Shown piece by piece: positions 50,567-59,390 of a DNA stretch of 64,000 bases. The position numbers were made by a program, and so were the translations under genes. Source of the DNA: Terriglobia bacterium (GTDB lineage: Bacteria > Acidobacteriota > Terriglobia > Terriglobales > Acidobacteriaceae); the NCBI GenBank assembly GCA_020073165.1, contig JAIQFP010000023.1, positions 1-64,000 on the forward strand, read 5' to 3'. Under the pieces are notes generated by a model. The model made no database searches. It was given only the letters and a program-made list of their open reading frames with translations, and was not told the origin of the DNA. Position 1 is the first letter of the stretch. Each line of letters begins with the position of its first letter.

Positions 50567-51565
50567 TTACCTCTGTATCCAAGGAGTGACCCAGTTGGAG
50601 ATGTTCTGCTGAGGGCCTCCCAGGCCGTTCAGACCACCCTTGATGAACTTGACCAACTGGTTCGCCACCTTCTGCGCGGCCCAGGCTGTGGGGTGAGTAT
50701 GGTCGCCCCAGAATTGCGTGTAGCCCTCGGCGAGGTCGCCGTAGCGGAAGTCACCGGGATTACCCTGAGCCTGGCAGAGTGGGTCTCTGTTGGTCGTGCT
50801 GTCGCACCAATTCAATCCCGACCCCGAGCTTGGGGTTGTCCCATCCGCCCAGAGATATGGTCCCCAATCCACCCAGGGAGCGACATCGTAGGTGAGCGGG
50901 CCGGCGTATTCGTCCGGATTATTGTTGACGCCACCCGCCTGGTTAATCTGCGCCACAATCAGCCGCTGCACCGCAATCCCCTCCTCGAAAGCAAACGGCT
51001 CGGGCATCAGGCAGCCCGCGGTCGGATCGCTGGAATCCTCCGGCGGATTCACCGCATACCCGCCGTAGGTGCGGCTGGTCACAAACACCATCTGCAGGTT
51101 GGGGTAGCGCGGCACCCCGCTGGAATTGCCGTCCAGGTCCAGCTTGCAGCACTTGAGATAGCGCACAATGTTCCCCAGGTACCTCTCGGCCTGGTAGGCG
51201 TCCGGATCGAAGGGGGGAATGGTCGTGCAGTGCTGCCGCTTCAGGTCGCACTGCGGATAGGAGGTGGAACTTTTAATGAACACCGCCTGCACCTGGTGGT
51301 CGCTGAAGCCGTTGTAAACCAGGTCCGTGTGAACCCGAATGTAGTTGCATTCCTGAGGGTTGGAGAGTGTGCCGCCGACATCCGGACACTCGTTGTGGGT
51401 GGCGTAATAACCCTGCGGGGTAGGGTCCCACTTATCCAGTGTGGCCCCGCCCAGAGCGCCATTGAAAACGACCACATCCAGACCCACCCCCTTTGCTTTT
51501 TGACAATCTGACGACGCTCTGCCGGCGGACCGGCAAAGTTCGGCACCTTCTCGTGCAAGTTCCAC
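50567..51565 (-). CDS. Hypothetical SGNH-like hydrolase, N-terminus uncertain
   Basis: Up to 332 residues. GLDVVVFNGALGGATLDKWD resembles the block around the conserved Gly of SGNH hydrolases, and FWGDHTHPTAWAAQKVANQL near the C-terminus has the DxxH pair expected for the catalytic Asp/His. The usual first block with the nucleophile Ser (GDS) is missing, as is a signal peptide, although neighbours are secreted. The first ~25 codons lie in or beside a repeat-like stretch. Best explained as a 5'-truncated gene; a second, shorter remnant is at 49234. Confidence 0.6.
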   Translation of the reverse strand: MELAREGAELCRSAGRASSDCQKAKGVGLDVVVFNGALGGATLDKWDPTPQGYYATHNECPDVGGTLSNPQECNYIRVHTDLVYNGFSDHQVQAVFIKSSTSYPQCDLKRQHCTTIPPFDPDAYQAERYLGNIVRYLKCCKLDLDGNSSGVPRYPNLQMVFVTSRTYGGYAVNPPEDSSDPTAGCLMPEPFAFEEGIAVQRLIVAQINQAGGVNNNPDEYAGPLTYDVAPWVDWGPYLWADGTTPSSGSGLNWCDSTTNRDPLCQAQGNPGDFRYGDLAEGYTQFWGDHTHPTAWAAQKVANQLVKFIKGGLNGLGGPQQNISNWVTPWIQR

Positions 51566-51569
51566 GTTT

Positions 51570-51674
51570 TCAAGATTTTGCCTACAACCCCTTTGGAATC
51601 AAAGATCGTTCCCCTAAGTCCTTTGTCTTCAAAGATCACACCTGGGGGGAGGGGTACCCCCTGTGAAAAAAAAC
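51570..51674. repeat. AT-rich repeat-like segment upstream of glmU
   Basis: Two direct copies of CCTTTG....TCAAAGATC (51590-51607 and 51620-51637, 30 bp apart), each also a small dyad (CTTTG/CAAAG), followed by the palindrome GGGGTACCCC (51651-51660) and an A8 run. Its composition differs from its surroundings. No gene is seen in it. It may be the end of a dispersed element that cut the 5' part of the neighbouring gene. Confidence 0.55.
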
Positions 51675-51743
51675 GCTCGAGATTTCCGGGACGAGTCATC
51701 AGCAGCAGTTCCTGGCGGCTGACGGCTGATGGCTGACGGCTGC

Positions 51744-51749
51744 TATATT
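51744..51749 (+). promoter_or_regulatory. -10 box before glmU
   Basis: TATATT ends 7 nt before the preferred ATG at 51757, with no ribosome site between, so the glmU mRNA may be leaderless. The upstream region 51718-51743 is a run of ctgacggctgatgg repeats. Confidence 0.45.
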
Positions 51750-51756
51750 GAATCGA

Positions 51757-53151
51757 ATGCCAAAACCACGTATCGCTATCGCGATCATGGCCGCCGGCAA
51801 GGGCACGCGGCTGAAGTCCCGGCATCCCAAGGTGCTGCATGAAGTCGGCGGCAAGCCGCTGCTGGCCCACGTCATTGCAGCCGCCACGAACGTAGTTCCC
51901 GCGAAGGATGTCTACGCCATCATCGGGCACGAGGCTGACCGGGTACGAGCCGCCGTCTCCCATTCCGGAATTAACTTCGTGTTGCAGGAGCCCCAGCGCG
52001 GCACCGGGCACGCCTTGATGGTCGCGGGCGAAGCATTGGCGTCCTACGACCTGGTGCTGGTGCTCTCCGGGGACGCTCCGCTCATCACCTCAAAAACCAT
52101 CGAGAAACTTCGCGACTTCCACCTGGCGAAGAAAGCTGCCCTGACACTGCTCACCGCCCAACTGGAAAACCCGGCTGGCTACGGCCGGGTGATCCGCAAG
52201 AGCAAAGGCGACGACGTCCATGCCATCGTGGAGCAGAAGGCGCTCTCCGCCGCACAGAAGAAAATTCGCGAGATTAACGCCGGTTTCTATGCCTTTGACG
52301 CTCGCCTGCTGTTCCGCCATATCGGCCGGCTTTCGACCAACAATCCCCACGGCGAGTTTTATCTCACCGACATGGCCGCCATTCTCGGCAAGGCAAACCA
52401 GCGAGTGGTCGCCTTGGACGCAGGCGATCCCCACGAAGTTCTGGGGGGCAACACTCGAGCTGAACTTGCGGAAATTGACCAGCACATGCGCCGTGCCAAG
52501 TGCCAGCAACTGATGACCGAGGGCGTTACCATTTTCTATCCACACACCTGCGTGATTGATATGGACGTCGAGATTGCTGCCGATACGACCATCGAACCGT
52601 TCGTGCAACTTCTCGGCAAGACCCGCATTGGCTCCGATTGCCGTATCCGCTCCTACAGCGTGATCGCCGACTCGGACATCGGCGACGGTGTGCTGATTCT
52701 CCCCGGTTGCGTGCTCGACCAATCCCAGGTGAAGGCCGGCGCCCGGCTGGGCCCGTACTCGCGGCTGCGTCCCGGGAGCGAGATCGGCGAAGGCGCCCAT
52801 GTGGGGAACTTTGTAGAGACCAAGAAAATCAAGATGGGCAGAGGCTCCAAGGCCAACCACCTTACCTATTTAGGAGACACGGAAATCGGCGAAGGGGTGA
52901 ACATCGGAGCAGGCACCATCACTTGCAACTATGACGGCACGAACAAATACAAGACCATCATCGAAGATGGCGTCTTCGTCGGCAGCGATGCCACGCTGGT
53001 CGCGCCGGTGCGGGTGGGAAAGGGTGCTTACGTCGGGGCGGCAACCTGCGTCACGGATGACGTGCCGGCCGATGCGCTGGTTCTCGGCCGGGCGCGGCAG
53101 ATTGTAAAAGAGGGCTGGGCGAAAGAGAAGCGGGCGGCCCAGAAAAAGTAG
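51757..53151 (+). CDS. glmU: Bifunctional UDP-GlcNAc pyrophosphorylase / GlcN-1-P acetyltransferase
   Basis: 464 residues from ATG 51757 (TTG 51748 also in frame). Uridylyltransferase domain: AIMAAGKGTRLKSRHPKVLH, QRGTGHALM, LSGDAPL, GEFYLTDM. From about 245 the left-handed beta-helix acetyltransferase domain follows, with hexapeptide repeats (GSDCRIRSYS, IGDGVLILPG, GAGTITCNYDG). It makes UDP-GlcNAc for peptidoglycan and lipopolysaccharide. It converges with the secreted-protein gene at 53210. Confidence 0.95.
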   Translation: MPKPRIAIAIMAAGKGTRLKSRHPKVLHEVGGKPLLAHVIAAATNVVPAKDVYAIIGHEADRVRAAVSHSGINFVLQEPQRGTGHALMVAGEALASYDLVLVLSGDAPLITSKTIEKLRDFHLAKKAALTLLTAQLENPAGYGRVIRKSKGDDVHAIVEQKALSAAQKKIREINAGFYAFDARLLFRHIGRLSTNNPHGEFYLTDMAAILGKANQRVVALDAGDPHEVLGGNTRAELAEIDQHMRRAKCQQLMTEGVTIFYPHTCVIDMDVEIAADTTIEPFVQLLGKTRIGSDCRIRSYSVIADSDIGDGVLILPGCVLDQSQVKAGARLGPYSRLRPGSEIGEGAHVGNFVETKKIKMGRGSKANHLTYLGDTEIGEGVNIGAGTITCNYDGTNKYKTIIEDGVFVGSDATLVAPVRVGKGAYVGAATCVTDDVPADALVLGRARQIVKEGWAKEKRAAQKK

Positions 53152-53165
53152 CCGCCGAAACCAAA

Positions 53166-53193
53166 GAAAAAGGCCGCGAACGGTTCCGCGGCC
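53166..53193 (-). terminator. Intrinsic terminator for the minus-strand gene
   Basis: Stem GGCCGCG (53172-53178)/CGCGGCC (53187-53193) with inner GAA/TTC pairs. On the minus strand it is followed by TTTTTCTTT (53171 downward), a good U-tract. It also lies 20 bp after the glmU stop and may serve both genes. Confidence 0.8.
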
Positions 53194-53209
53194 TCTGCGT
53201 TGTACTTTC

Positions 53210-54145
53210 CTACCGCGAAACCGCCGCAAACAACTCTGAATGCAGCAACGACTGAAACTTCTTGTCGTCGGTCTTGAAGTGCAGTTGCAGATTGGAACTG
53301 TCCGAGTCCACGGTGACACTGTCCAGCGCGATCTTCTCGGTGGGCGTTGCATTCAACTTCTTGTAGAGCACACCCGCCTTGACCAGGGAAGAAAGCGTGG
53401 TTGCAGTGACCGAATCCGAGGTAAGCACACTGAGATCAAAATTCACCCCGTTGGAGAAATCCATGGTGTAGCGTGAGCCCAGTATCCGTTTCTTGACGGT
53501 GTCGTAGTCGGCCAACTTGGAAGCATCGCCCAGCGCCGAGCGCATCATGTTCTGCGTTCCCTGCTGGTCGAGCACGCTCCACACCATCCCGGAATCCACC
53601 GAACCGATCATGTCGGCGATCTGGTTATTGGAATCAAGCCCGGTGCTATAGCCGTCGCGCGCGTCCAACGCTCCCTGGAGGGCGCTGCGGTCGCCGAACA
53701 GCAGAGTATTGTCATCGAGGAAGGTCATCTGCATGCCGCTCGACATCGGCCACAAGCTGGCCTCGCGCACTTTGACTGGCTTCACTTTTTGCAGGCGCAT
53801 CTTCTTGAGGAATGCCTTGGTGGGGAAAGTCCCTTGGGCGATGCCCACCACCCGCACGCCCTGCTTGGGAGTGCGATAGGAGGCGAAAGTGAGCTGATCT
53901 ACGTCCTTTTCCGGGTCGATGCCGACACTTTTCAGCGCGCCCTCAAACTCCTTTAAGTTCTCCGGCAGCACCTGCTGCTTGAGGGCCTGGGCGGTCTCGG
54001 AATTGCGCAGGGCGCGGTAGTCCACGGAGATGATCTGCTGGACATCGGAAGGGATCACGGTGCGCGCCGAACTGCCCAACGGCACGGCCCACGCCGTCAC
54101 CGCGCACAGAAACACAATGCAGAAACACGTTCTCGCAATTTTCAT
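53210..54145 (-). CDS. Secreted hypothetical protein
   Basis: 311 residues with a clear signal peptide (~1-20, cut near AWA). The mature protein is alpha/beta with SARTVIPSDVQQIISVDYRA, LTFASYRTPKQGVRVVGIAQ, and GDRSALQGALDARDGYS; no catalytic motif seen. It may bind a ligand or act as a periplasmic regulator. I do not recognise its family. A U-rich terminator follows it. Confidence 0.7.
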   Translation of the reverse strand: MKIARTCFCIVFLCAVTAWAVPLGSSARTVIPSDVQQIISVDYRALRNSETAQALKQQVLPENLKEFEGALKSVGIDPEKDVDQLTFASYRTPKQGVRVVGIAQGTFPTKAFLKKMRLQKVKPVKVREASLWPMSSGMQMTFLDDNTLLFGDRSALQGALDARDGYSTGLDSNNQIADMIGSVDSGMVWSVLDQQGTQNMMRSALGDASKLADYDTVKKRILGSRYTMDFSNGVNFDLSVLTSDSVTATTLSSLVKAGVLYKKLNATPTEKIALDSVTVDSDSSNLQLHFKTDDKKFQSLLHSELFAAVSR

Positions 54146-54697
54146 AAACTTCCTCGAGGAAAGATGCCTGGTTAGATGCTGGTTCCCTACCCGTCTACTG
54201 CATCGTGTCCTTAATTGTAAGCCAATTTGCGGTCAACTGGCGGAAACGAAAGTGCAATGGGAATGTGATCAGAACGGTACATGCTGGACAATGCGGATGG
54301 CTGGCTTTCGCGGTTTCACAAGGCGGTGCGAGCAGTCCCTCTGGAAGGTTGGAGGTACCGCATCGGCCTGGCGAGATCCTTGTGGCGAAGCATCCGGACG
54401 GTGCTGAAGGGCGTCGGCAGGCCGAAGGCGGGACGGGTCGTTCGGCTGACTTCAACTCCAGCGGCGACGGCTTTGAGTTCAATTTCTTTCCGCACGCGCA
54501 GGCGCCTTCCATCCGATACAAGAACTAGCGGAGGGAATGGGATTCGAGACCTGCACCAACACTTGGTTCCAGCCACCAAGTATATAATCGCGGGCGACTT
54601 TGCGGGGGGCCGAGTGCCGCAATTCGGACGTGGGACACGCCCTGAAAACCGCGTCCACGATTGCGCATCCCACCGAGCACCCCGACCAGGAGACGAT
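54146..54697. other. ~550-bp gap with no convincing gene
   Basis: Open frames exist on both strands but none has a ribosome site or family resemblance I trust. The stretch shifts from A/T-rich near 54200 to G/C-rich after 54300. It may hold degraded coding sequence; the codons ...FNSSGDGFEFNFF (about 54455-54495, plus strand) look protein-like but are isolated. Confidence 0.4.
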
Positions 54698-56464
54698 GTG
54701 GAGCACTCACTCACAATTCGGTTGACCCGTCCGTCCCATCGCGCAGCGGTCCCCCGCGGCGCGGTCATTCTTCTTTTGCTGCTTCTGGCAGCGGCTTTCC
54801 CGGGCACAACGGCGGCGGCTCAGACTGGATATACCGGGATCTTTGGCGGCGGCCCGCTTTACATCAACGCGACCAACAACATCACCGAGATCAAGAATTC
54901 CGGTTTCACCGAGGTGCTGGTGTGGAGTGTCGAAGTCAAAAGCAACGGCGACCTGAATTTCAACGGGGAGTTTCCCCTGACCTCGAATGGGGTTTATATC
55001 GGCGACCAGACCCATCCCGACTTCGCCTCCAACATGGCGCTGCTGAAAACCGGGACCATCAAGCGGGTGACGTTCAGCATCGGCTCCTCCAACTTCGGAG
55101 ACTGGCAGGACATTACCGCCCTGGTGCGATCGCAGGGCACCGGCCCCGACAGCATCCTTTATAAGGACTTTGCGGCCCTCAAGGCCGCCATCCCCGCGCT
55201 GGACGCCATCGATTTCGACGACGAGAACAGCTTCAACACCCCGACCACGGTTGCGTTTGGAGTGATGCTGGGCGGGCTCGCGTATCACGTGAATCCGGAC
55301 GCCTTCGACAACAGCACCTATTGGACGAATGTGGTTTCGCAAATCAACACCCAGCTTCCGGGCACGGTGGACGGCGTTCATCTCCAGGCCTACGCCGGGG
55401 GCAGCGGAAATAATCCGTGCGTGGGATGGAATTTCGGCAGCGTTCCGGTGTGGCCCGGCCTGTGGGACCGCGACGACACTCCCAGCCAGGTGCAGAGCAT
55501 CATGACCGGTTGGCACAGCCAATGTGGCATTACCGGCGGGTTCATGTGGCTGTATGACGACTTCGTCGGCAATGGCCTCGCGGCCCAATACGCCAACGCC
55601 ATCAACAACGCGGTCGCCAGCAGCGGCTTTACGCTTTCCGGGCCGGGCACGGTGTTCCTGAACCAGAAGGCAACCGCCAATGCCGTGATCACCATTACCG
55701 ACTTCGGCGGTTTCACCGGTGAGGTGACTCTGAGCGTGTCGACTCTGCCGCAAGGCGTCCGCGCGGTGGTGCAGGGACAGGGGAATACGCAGAGAGTGGT
55801 GTTCAAAGCCACGCCTACGGCCAGCACGGGATTCACTCAGGTGACCGTGACCGGGGTTTCCGGCAGCATCACGCAGACTGTGACCTTCACCCTGGCGGTG
55901 AGCGCCGCCGTGGGCGGAACGGGCACGGGCACGCAGGTGGATCTGTGGTCGGAATTCAACCTCAGCGGAATTTATCAGGACGGAATCACGTATTCGACCG
56001 GAGGGCTCGATGGCATCGGGTATTCGTACTCGGCGAACCTGCTGCGGGCCTCGCGGGTGTTCAGCGGCATCCTGCTCGACTTAGGCCCCGCCAATGATCT
56101 GGACGCGGTCGGTTGCAGCGGCCAATCGGTTCCTCTACCCGCGGGACAGTTCTCCAGCCTGGTGCTGTTCGCCAGCGGGGTGCAGGGCAATCAAACCTCG
56201 CAGACGCTCACCGTCCACTACACCGACGGAACCAGTACACCATTCGTGCAGAACTTCAGCGACTGGTTCACGCCGAAAAAGTATCTCGGAGAACTGGAGG
56301 CCGTGGCCATGGCCTACCGCAATTTTCAGGACGGCACGAAGGACAAGCGGACGTTCAATCTGTATGCCTACCGGCTGGTTTTAAGTTCAGCGAAGGTGTT
56401 GCAGAGCATTACCCTGCCCAATAATCCAAAGGTGGTAGTGCTGGCGATTACGCTGGTGCCGTAG
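54698..56464 (+). CDS. Secreted multi-domain protein with GH18-like active-site motif
   Basis: 588 residues from GTG 54698 (AGGAG 5 nt upstream). Signal peptide (~15-45, ending AAAQ). The first domain (~46-305) has YTGIFGGGPLYINATNNITE and LDAIDFDDENSF, which fits the GH18 signature DxxDxDxE. Next is an Ig-like/beta domain (~310-405) and a C-terminal beta-sandwich (~410-588), possibly carbohydrate-binding. It may hydrolyse an N-acetylglucosamine polymer. The longer frame upstream of 54698 has no signal and is ignored. Confidence 0.75.
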   Translation: MEHSLTIRLTRPSHRAAVPRGAVILLLLLLAAAFPGTTAAAQTGYTGIFGGGPLYINATNNITEIKNSGFTEVLVWSVEVKSNGDLNFNGEFPLTSNGVYIGDQTHPDFASNMALLKTGTIKRVTFSIGSSNFGDWQDITALVRSQGTGPDSILYKDFAALKAAIPALDAIDFDDENSFNTPTTVAFGVMLGGLAYHVNPDAFDNSTYWTNVVSQINTQLPGTVDGVHLQAYAGGSGNNPCVGWNFGSVPVWPGLWDRDDTPSQVQSIMTGWHSQCGITGGFMWLYDDFVGNGLAAQYANAINNAVASSGFTLSGPGTVFLNQKATANAVITITDFGGFTGEVTLSVSTLPQGVRAVVQGQGNTQRVVFKATPTASTGFTQVTVTGVSGSITQTVTFTLAVSAAVGGTGTGTQVDLWSEFNLSGIYQDGITYSTGGLDGIGYSYSANLLRASRVFSGILLDLGPANDLDAVGCSGQSVPLPAGQFSSLVLFASGVQGNQTSQTLTVHYTDGTSTPFVQNFSDWFTPKKYLGELEAVAMAYRNFQDGTKDKRTFNLYAYRLVLSSAKVLQSITLPNNPKVVVLAITLVP

Positions 56465-56496
56465 AGAAGGCGTGTTGTACCCACGAAATTGCGGGT

Positions 56497-56588
56497 GCCC
56501 CATTTCTCGCGTTCTTTGCGAGAAGTGGGGCTTGTCACTCATTTCCCGTCGGGTGGCCCGCTCATTCGCGGTTTTTGCGAATGAGTGG
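56497..56588. repeat. Two gene-end hairpins after the GH18-like gene
   Basis: First: stem of about 14 bp, GCCCCATTTCTCGC (56497-56510) and GCGAGAAGTGGGGC (56518-56531), loop with ttcttt. Second: CTCATTCGC (56561-56569) and GCGAATGAG (56577-56585), extendable to 56558-56588, loop ggttttt. They share the (C)CCAC...TTT...GTGG(G) layout of 48083 and 57693. The rest of 56465-56831 shows no gene. Confidence 0.65.
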
Positions 56589-56831
56589 AGTTACGATGCC
56601 GCCTGCACCACCGTAAGAATCTCGCTGCATGCTTTCCGGCCCACACGCATCCGCACAGAACGCGGATGAATCGGCCTCACCAGCCGCTCGCCCCAGGAAC
56701 AATTTCAAATTTTTCTTGACAGCCGATTCGCCGGGGCCCAGACTCGCCTCTGCTCATGGCGTCCACACCTCGGCTCTATGATCAAGAACCAGGCTTCCAC
56801 GAAGCAAATGCTCAAGAACTACCGGAGGAAT

Positions 56832-57626
56832 ATGTTGAAGAAAATGCTTTTCCCGGTTGTACTGATCGCAGGCCTGGTGGTCGTGGCCAGCCTCACAGCA
56901 GTCGCGCAGAACAACGGACTCTCAATCAGGTCTCGCGGCGAAGCGGTTCAGATGCCGGCCCCACCGCCGGTGACGACCCAAGGCGTCATCGAACCAAATT
57001 TGCCTCCACCGTACTGCAGCCCCTGCCTCTTCTACGGTGGCGATCTCGATCCCACAAATCGCCTGGCAAACGGTCTGTTGATTGGGAAGGGCCTTATTTT
57101 CCTGGATTCCGCGGTCTACAGCGCCTTCCAGGTACCCCACGGCAAGACTTGGACGGTCAGGGGACTATTCGCAAACACTCTCTCTACGGTGGGTGTCATA
57201 GATCCGCCCCAGGCCGATTGGGAAATCCGGTCGGGTGTCAGTTCCGGCAACGGCGGAACTGTGGTTGCTTCGGGAACAGGCGCGGCGACGTTCAATCCAA
57301 CTGGCCGGATTTTTATTGATAAAGAGTACACCGTACTGGTAAGGCTGCCGGCGCCGGGGATCACTCTGACGGGTGGAACTTACTACATGGCAGTGATCCC
57401 ATACTGCACGAATGCGAGTAACTCGAATTGTCAGACGGCGCAGTACTTCGAGTCCGACGTTGAACCGCCGATCCGTAACAGTAAAGGCAGGCAGCCAATC
57501 GATGACGCCTTCTTCAACGAGCCTGCCGGCGGCGATAACTTTGAGCCGACCTGGGGCAACAACCCCGAAACATGCTACATCGGTTGCGATGGGTTCTCCA
57601 CAGGCCTGATCGGCAAGAGCCAGTAA
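56832..57626 (+). CDS. Secreted hypothetical protein
   Basis: 264 residues from ATG 56832, with GGAGG just 3 nt before it; earlier in-frame ATGs at 56778 and 56808 would add up to 18 residues. Signal peptide MLKKMLFPVVLIAGLVVV...AVAQ. The mature protein has Cys pairs (YCSPCLF; YCTNASNSNC; CYIGC) and a beta-rich middle (TWTVRGLFANTL, EYTVLVRLPAPGITLTGG, TYYMAVIPYC) like a surface beta-sandwich. No family recognised. Confidence 0.65.
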   Translation: MLKKMLFPVVLIAGLVVVASLTAVAQNNGLSIRSRGEAVQMPAPPPVTTQGVIEPNLPPPYCSPCLFYGGDLDPTNRLANGLLIGKGLIFLDSAVYSAFQVPHGKTWTVRGLFANTLSTVGVIDPPQADWEIRSGVSSGNGGTVVASGTGAATFNPTGRIFIDKEYTVLVRLPAPGITLTGGTYYMAVIPYCTNASNSNCQTAQYFESDVEPPIRNSKGRQPIDDAFFNEPAGGDNFEPTWGNNPETCYIGCDGFSTGLIGKSQ

Positions 57627-57692
57627 TTGTGTTCACAACCCATTCCGGGGGGCTGGCCCACCCTTCTCCCCTCGAAGGCAACACTCGGTTGC

Positions 57693-57721
57693 CCCACCCT
57701 TCGCGGGTTTCGAAGGGTGGG
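57693..57721 (+). terminator. Gene-end hairpin before the FTCD gene
   Basis: Stem CCCACCCTTCG (57693-57703)/CGAAGGGTGGG (57711-57721), 11 bp, loop cgggttt. A partial copy of the left arm is at 57657-57666. It lies between convergent genes. Confidence 0.55.
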
Positions 57722-57811
57722 CGCCGCTTACTCAAGCATGCCGCCGCTTCCCCGCGAAGCTTCCACGCCGCCTGCCTCTGCTCATTGACCAGTACCGCTC
57801 CGGCTTCATCC

Positions 57812-59284
57812 CTATCCCTTCACCGCGTCTGCTTTCTTCCTGATCTCGGCGGCGAAGGCAACGTCTTTGATCGAGCTCAGGTTGATGTCCACGTTGGCGA
57901 GGGCACCTTCGATGGCGGCGCGGGCCAGAGCGATGGCGGTGGTCAGGTCGGACTTCATGTTCGGACTGGTGATGGGCAGTAGCTTCTCCACGATGCCGGC
58001 CACTTCCCTGGCGCACTCGGCCACGCTGAGTGGCACGGTGGTGGCCTGCTTCATGGCGGCGTCAATGATGCCGTCGGCGTTGGCCGATTCTTTGGCCTGC
58101 TTGTAGGCTTTCATCACGGCGCTGTAGGAGTCGGCGTCGGCGTCAATGGCGGCCTTGAGTTCTTCGCGCAATTGCGAAAGCCGCGCGATAGCGGCGCTCA
58201 ACTCGCGCTCGTGCTGCACGTAGGCCTTCTTGCCGCGCGACATGGTGGCCACCATGGTGGCCAGGCCCGCAGCCATGGCTCCGCTGGCCGCGGCGGCGCT
58301 GCCTCCGCCGGGCGTGGCGGTGGGCGCGGCGAGCTGCTCGATGAACGGCTCCACTCCGGCGCGTAATCCGCCGATGGACATCTTCCCTCCCATGGCTGCC
58401 GCCAGCCGGTTTTCCAGAATGAGCGAGGAGTCGAAATTCTCGACTTGCAGAAACCACTCGGCGGCGGCTTCCAGCGCTTTTTTCGGGATCAGCCCCACAA
58501 TCTCGCTGGAAACGGGAATCACGCCGTAGCGGGCGGCTTCGCGCTTCACCATTTCGAACACGCGATGGATCGGCGTCTGCTCAAAGTCGGTCAGGTTCAT
58601 GGACACCTGCGCCATGCCCCGCACCAGGAACCCCGCGCCCTTCACGAAGCGCATGCCACCGGTCGAGAAGCGCACCGCCTTGGCAATCTTCTTGGCGATG
58701 TCCACGTCCGGCGTACTGAGGAAGACGTTGTAGGCGATCAGGAACTTGCGCGCGCCGACCACGGTGGCGCCGGCAGTGGGATGAACGCGGGGCTCGCCAA
58801 AGTCCGGCTTGCGCGCCGGGTTGGTCGCAATATCCGCCCGGATGCCCTCGAACTGGCCACGCCGGATGTTCTCCAGGTTCTGCCGCTCCGGCGACGTGGC
58901 CGCCGCCTCGTACAGGTACACCGGAATCTGGTAGCGCTTCCAGATCTGCTCGCCCACGTGACGCGCCATGGCCACGCAGTCCTCGATGGTGACGCCGTCA
59001 ATCGGGATGAAGGGCACAACGTCTGCTGCCCCCATGCGGGGGTGCGCGCCCTGGTGCTTATTCAGGTCAATCAGCTCCGCCGCCTTACCCACCCCGCGAA
59101 TGGCCGCCTCCTGGATGGGCTCGCGCTCACCCACCAGTGTAATGACGCAACGGTTGTGGTCGGCGTCCATCTCGCGGTCGAGCAGGTACACGCCATCCAC
59201 CTTCATGGCCTCGATGATGGCATCCACTTTCGCTTTGTCGCGGCCTTCGGAGAAATTCGGCACGCATTCAACCAGGGTTGACAT
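57812..59284 (-). CDS. ftcD: Bifunctional glutamate formimidoyltransferase / formimino-THF cyclodeaminase
   Basis: 490 residues. The N-terminal transferase domain (~1-300) has VECVPNFSEGRD, LIDLNKHQGAHPRMGAADVV and HPTAGATVVGARKFLIAYNV. The C-terminal cyclodeaminase (~310-490) has APTATPGGGSAAAASGAMAA and later MKQATTVPLSVAECAREV. It takes the formimino group of formiminoglutamate (last step of histidine breakdown) onto folate and releases ammonia. No hut genes adjoin. Confidence 0.93.
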   Translation of the reverse strand: MSTLVECVPNFSEGRDKAKVDAIIEAMKVDGVYLLDREMDADHNRCVITLVGEREPIQEAAIRGVGKAAELIDLNKHQGAHPRMGAADVVPFIPIDGVTIEDCVAMARHVGEQIWKRYQIPVYLYEAAATSPERQNLENIRRGQFEGIRADIATNPARKPDFGEPRVHPTAGATVVGARKFLIAYNVFLSTPDVDIAKKIAKAVRFSTGGMRFVKGAGFLVRGMAQVSMNLTDFEQTPIHRVFEMVKREAARYGVIPVSSEIVGLIPKKALEAAAEWFLQVENFDSSLILENRLAAAMGGKMSIGGLRAGVEPFIEQLAAPTATPGGGSAAAASGAMAAGLATMVATMSRGKKAYVQHERELSAAIARLSQLREELKAAIDADADSYSAVMKAYKQAKESANADGIIDAAMKQATTVPLSVAECAREVAGIVEKLLPITSPNMKSDLTTAIALARAAIEGALANVDINLSSIKDVAFAAEIRKKADAVKG

Positions 59285-59390
59285 ACGGAAGAAGAATATC
59301 TGGCGGGCTCGTTAGGCTGCAACTAGCACGCCGGAGCCCTGCCGGGGAAAGACAGACGCGGCAAGCTGCGTCTCTGCGGAGAGGAAGAAT

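Noticed and set aside
54281-54697. N-terminal extension of the GH18-like protein
   Set aside because: A signal peptide begins after GTG 54698, which has its own AGGAG; an internal signal peptide would not make sense.
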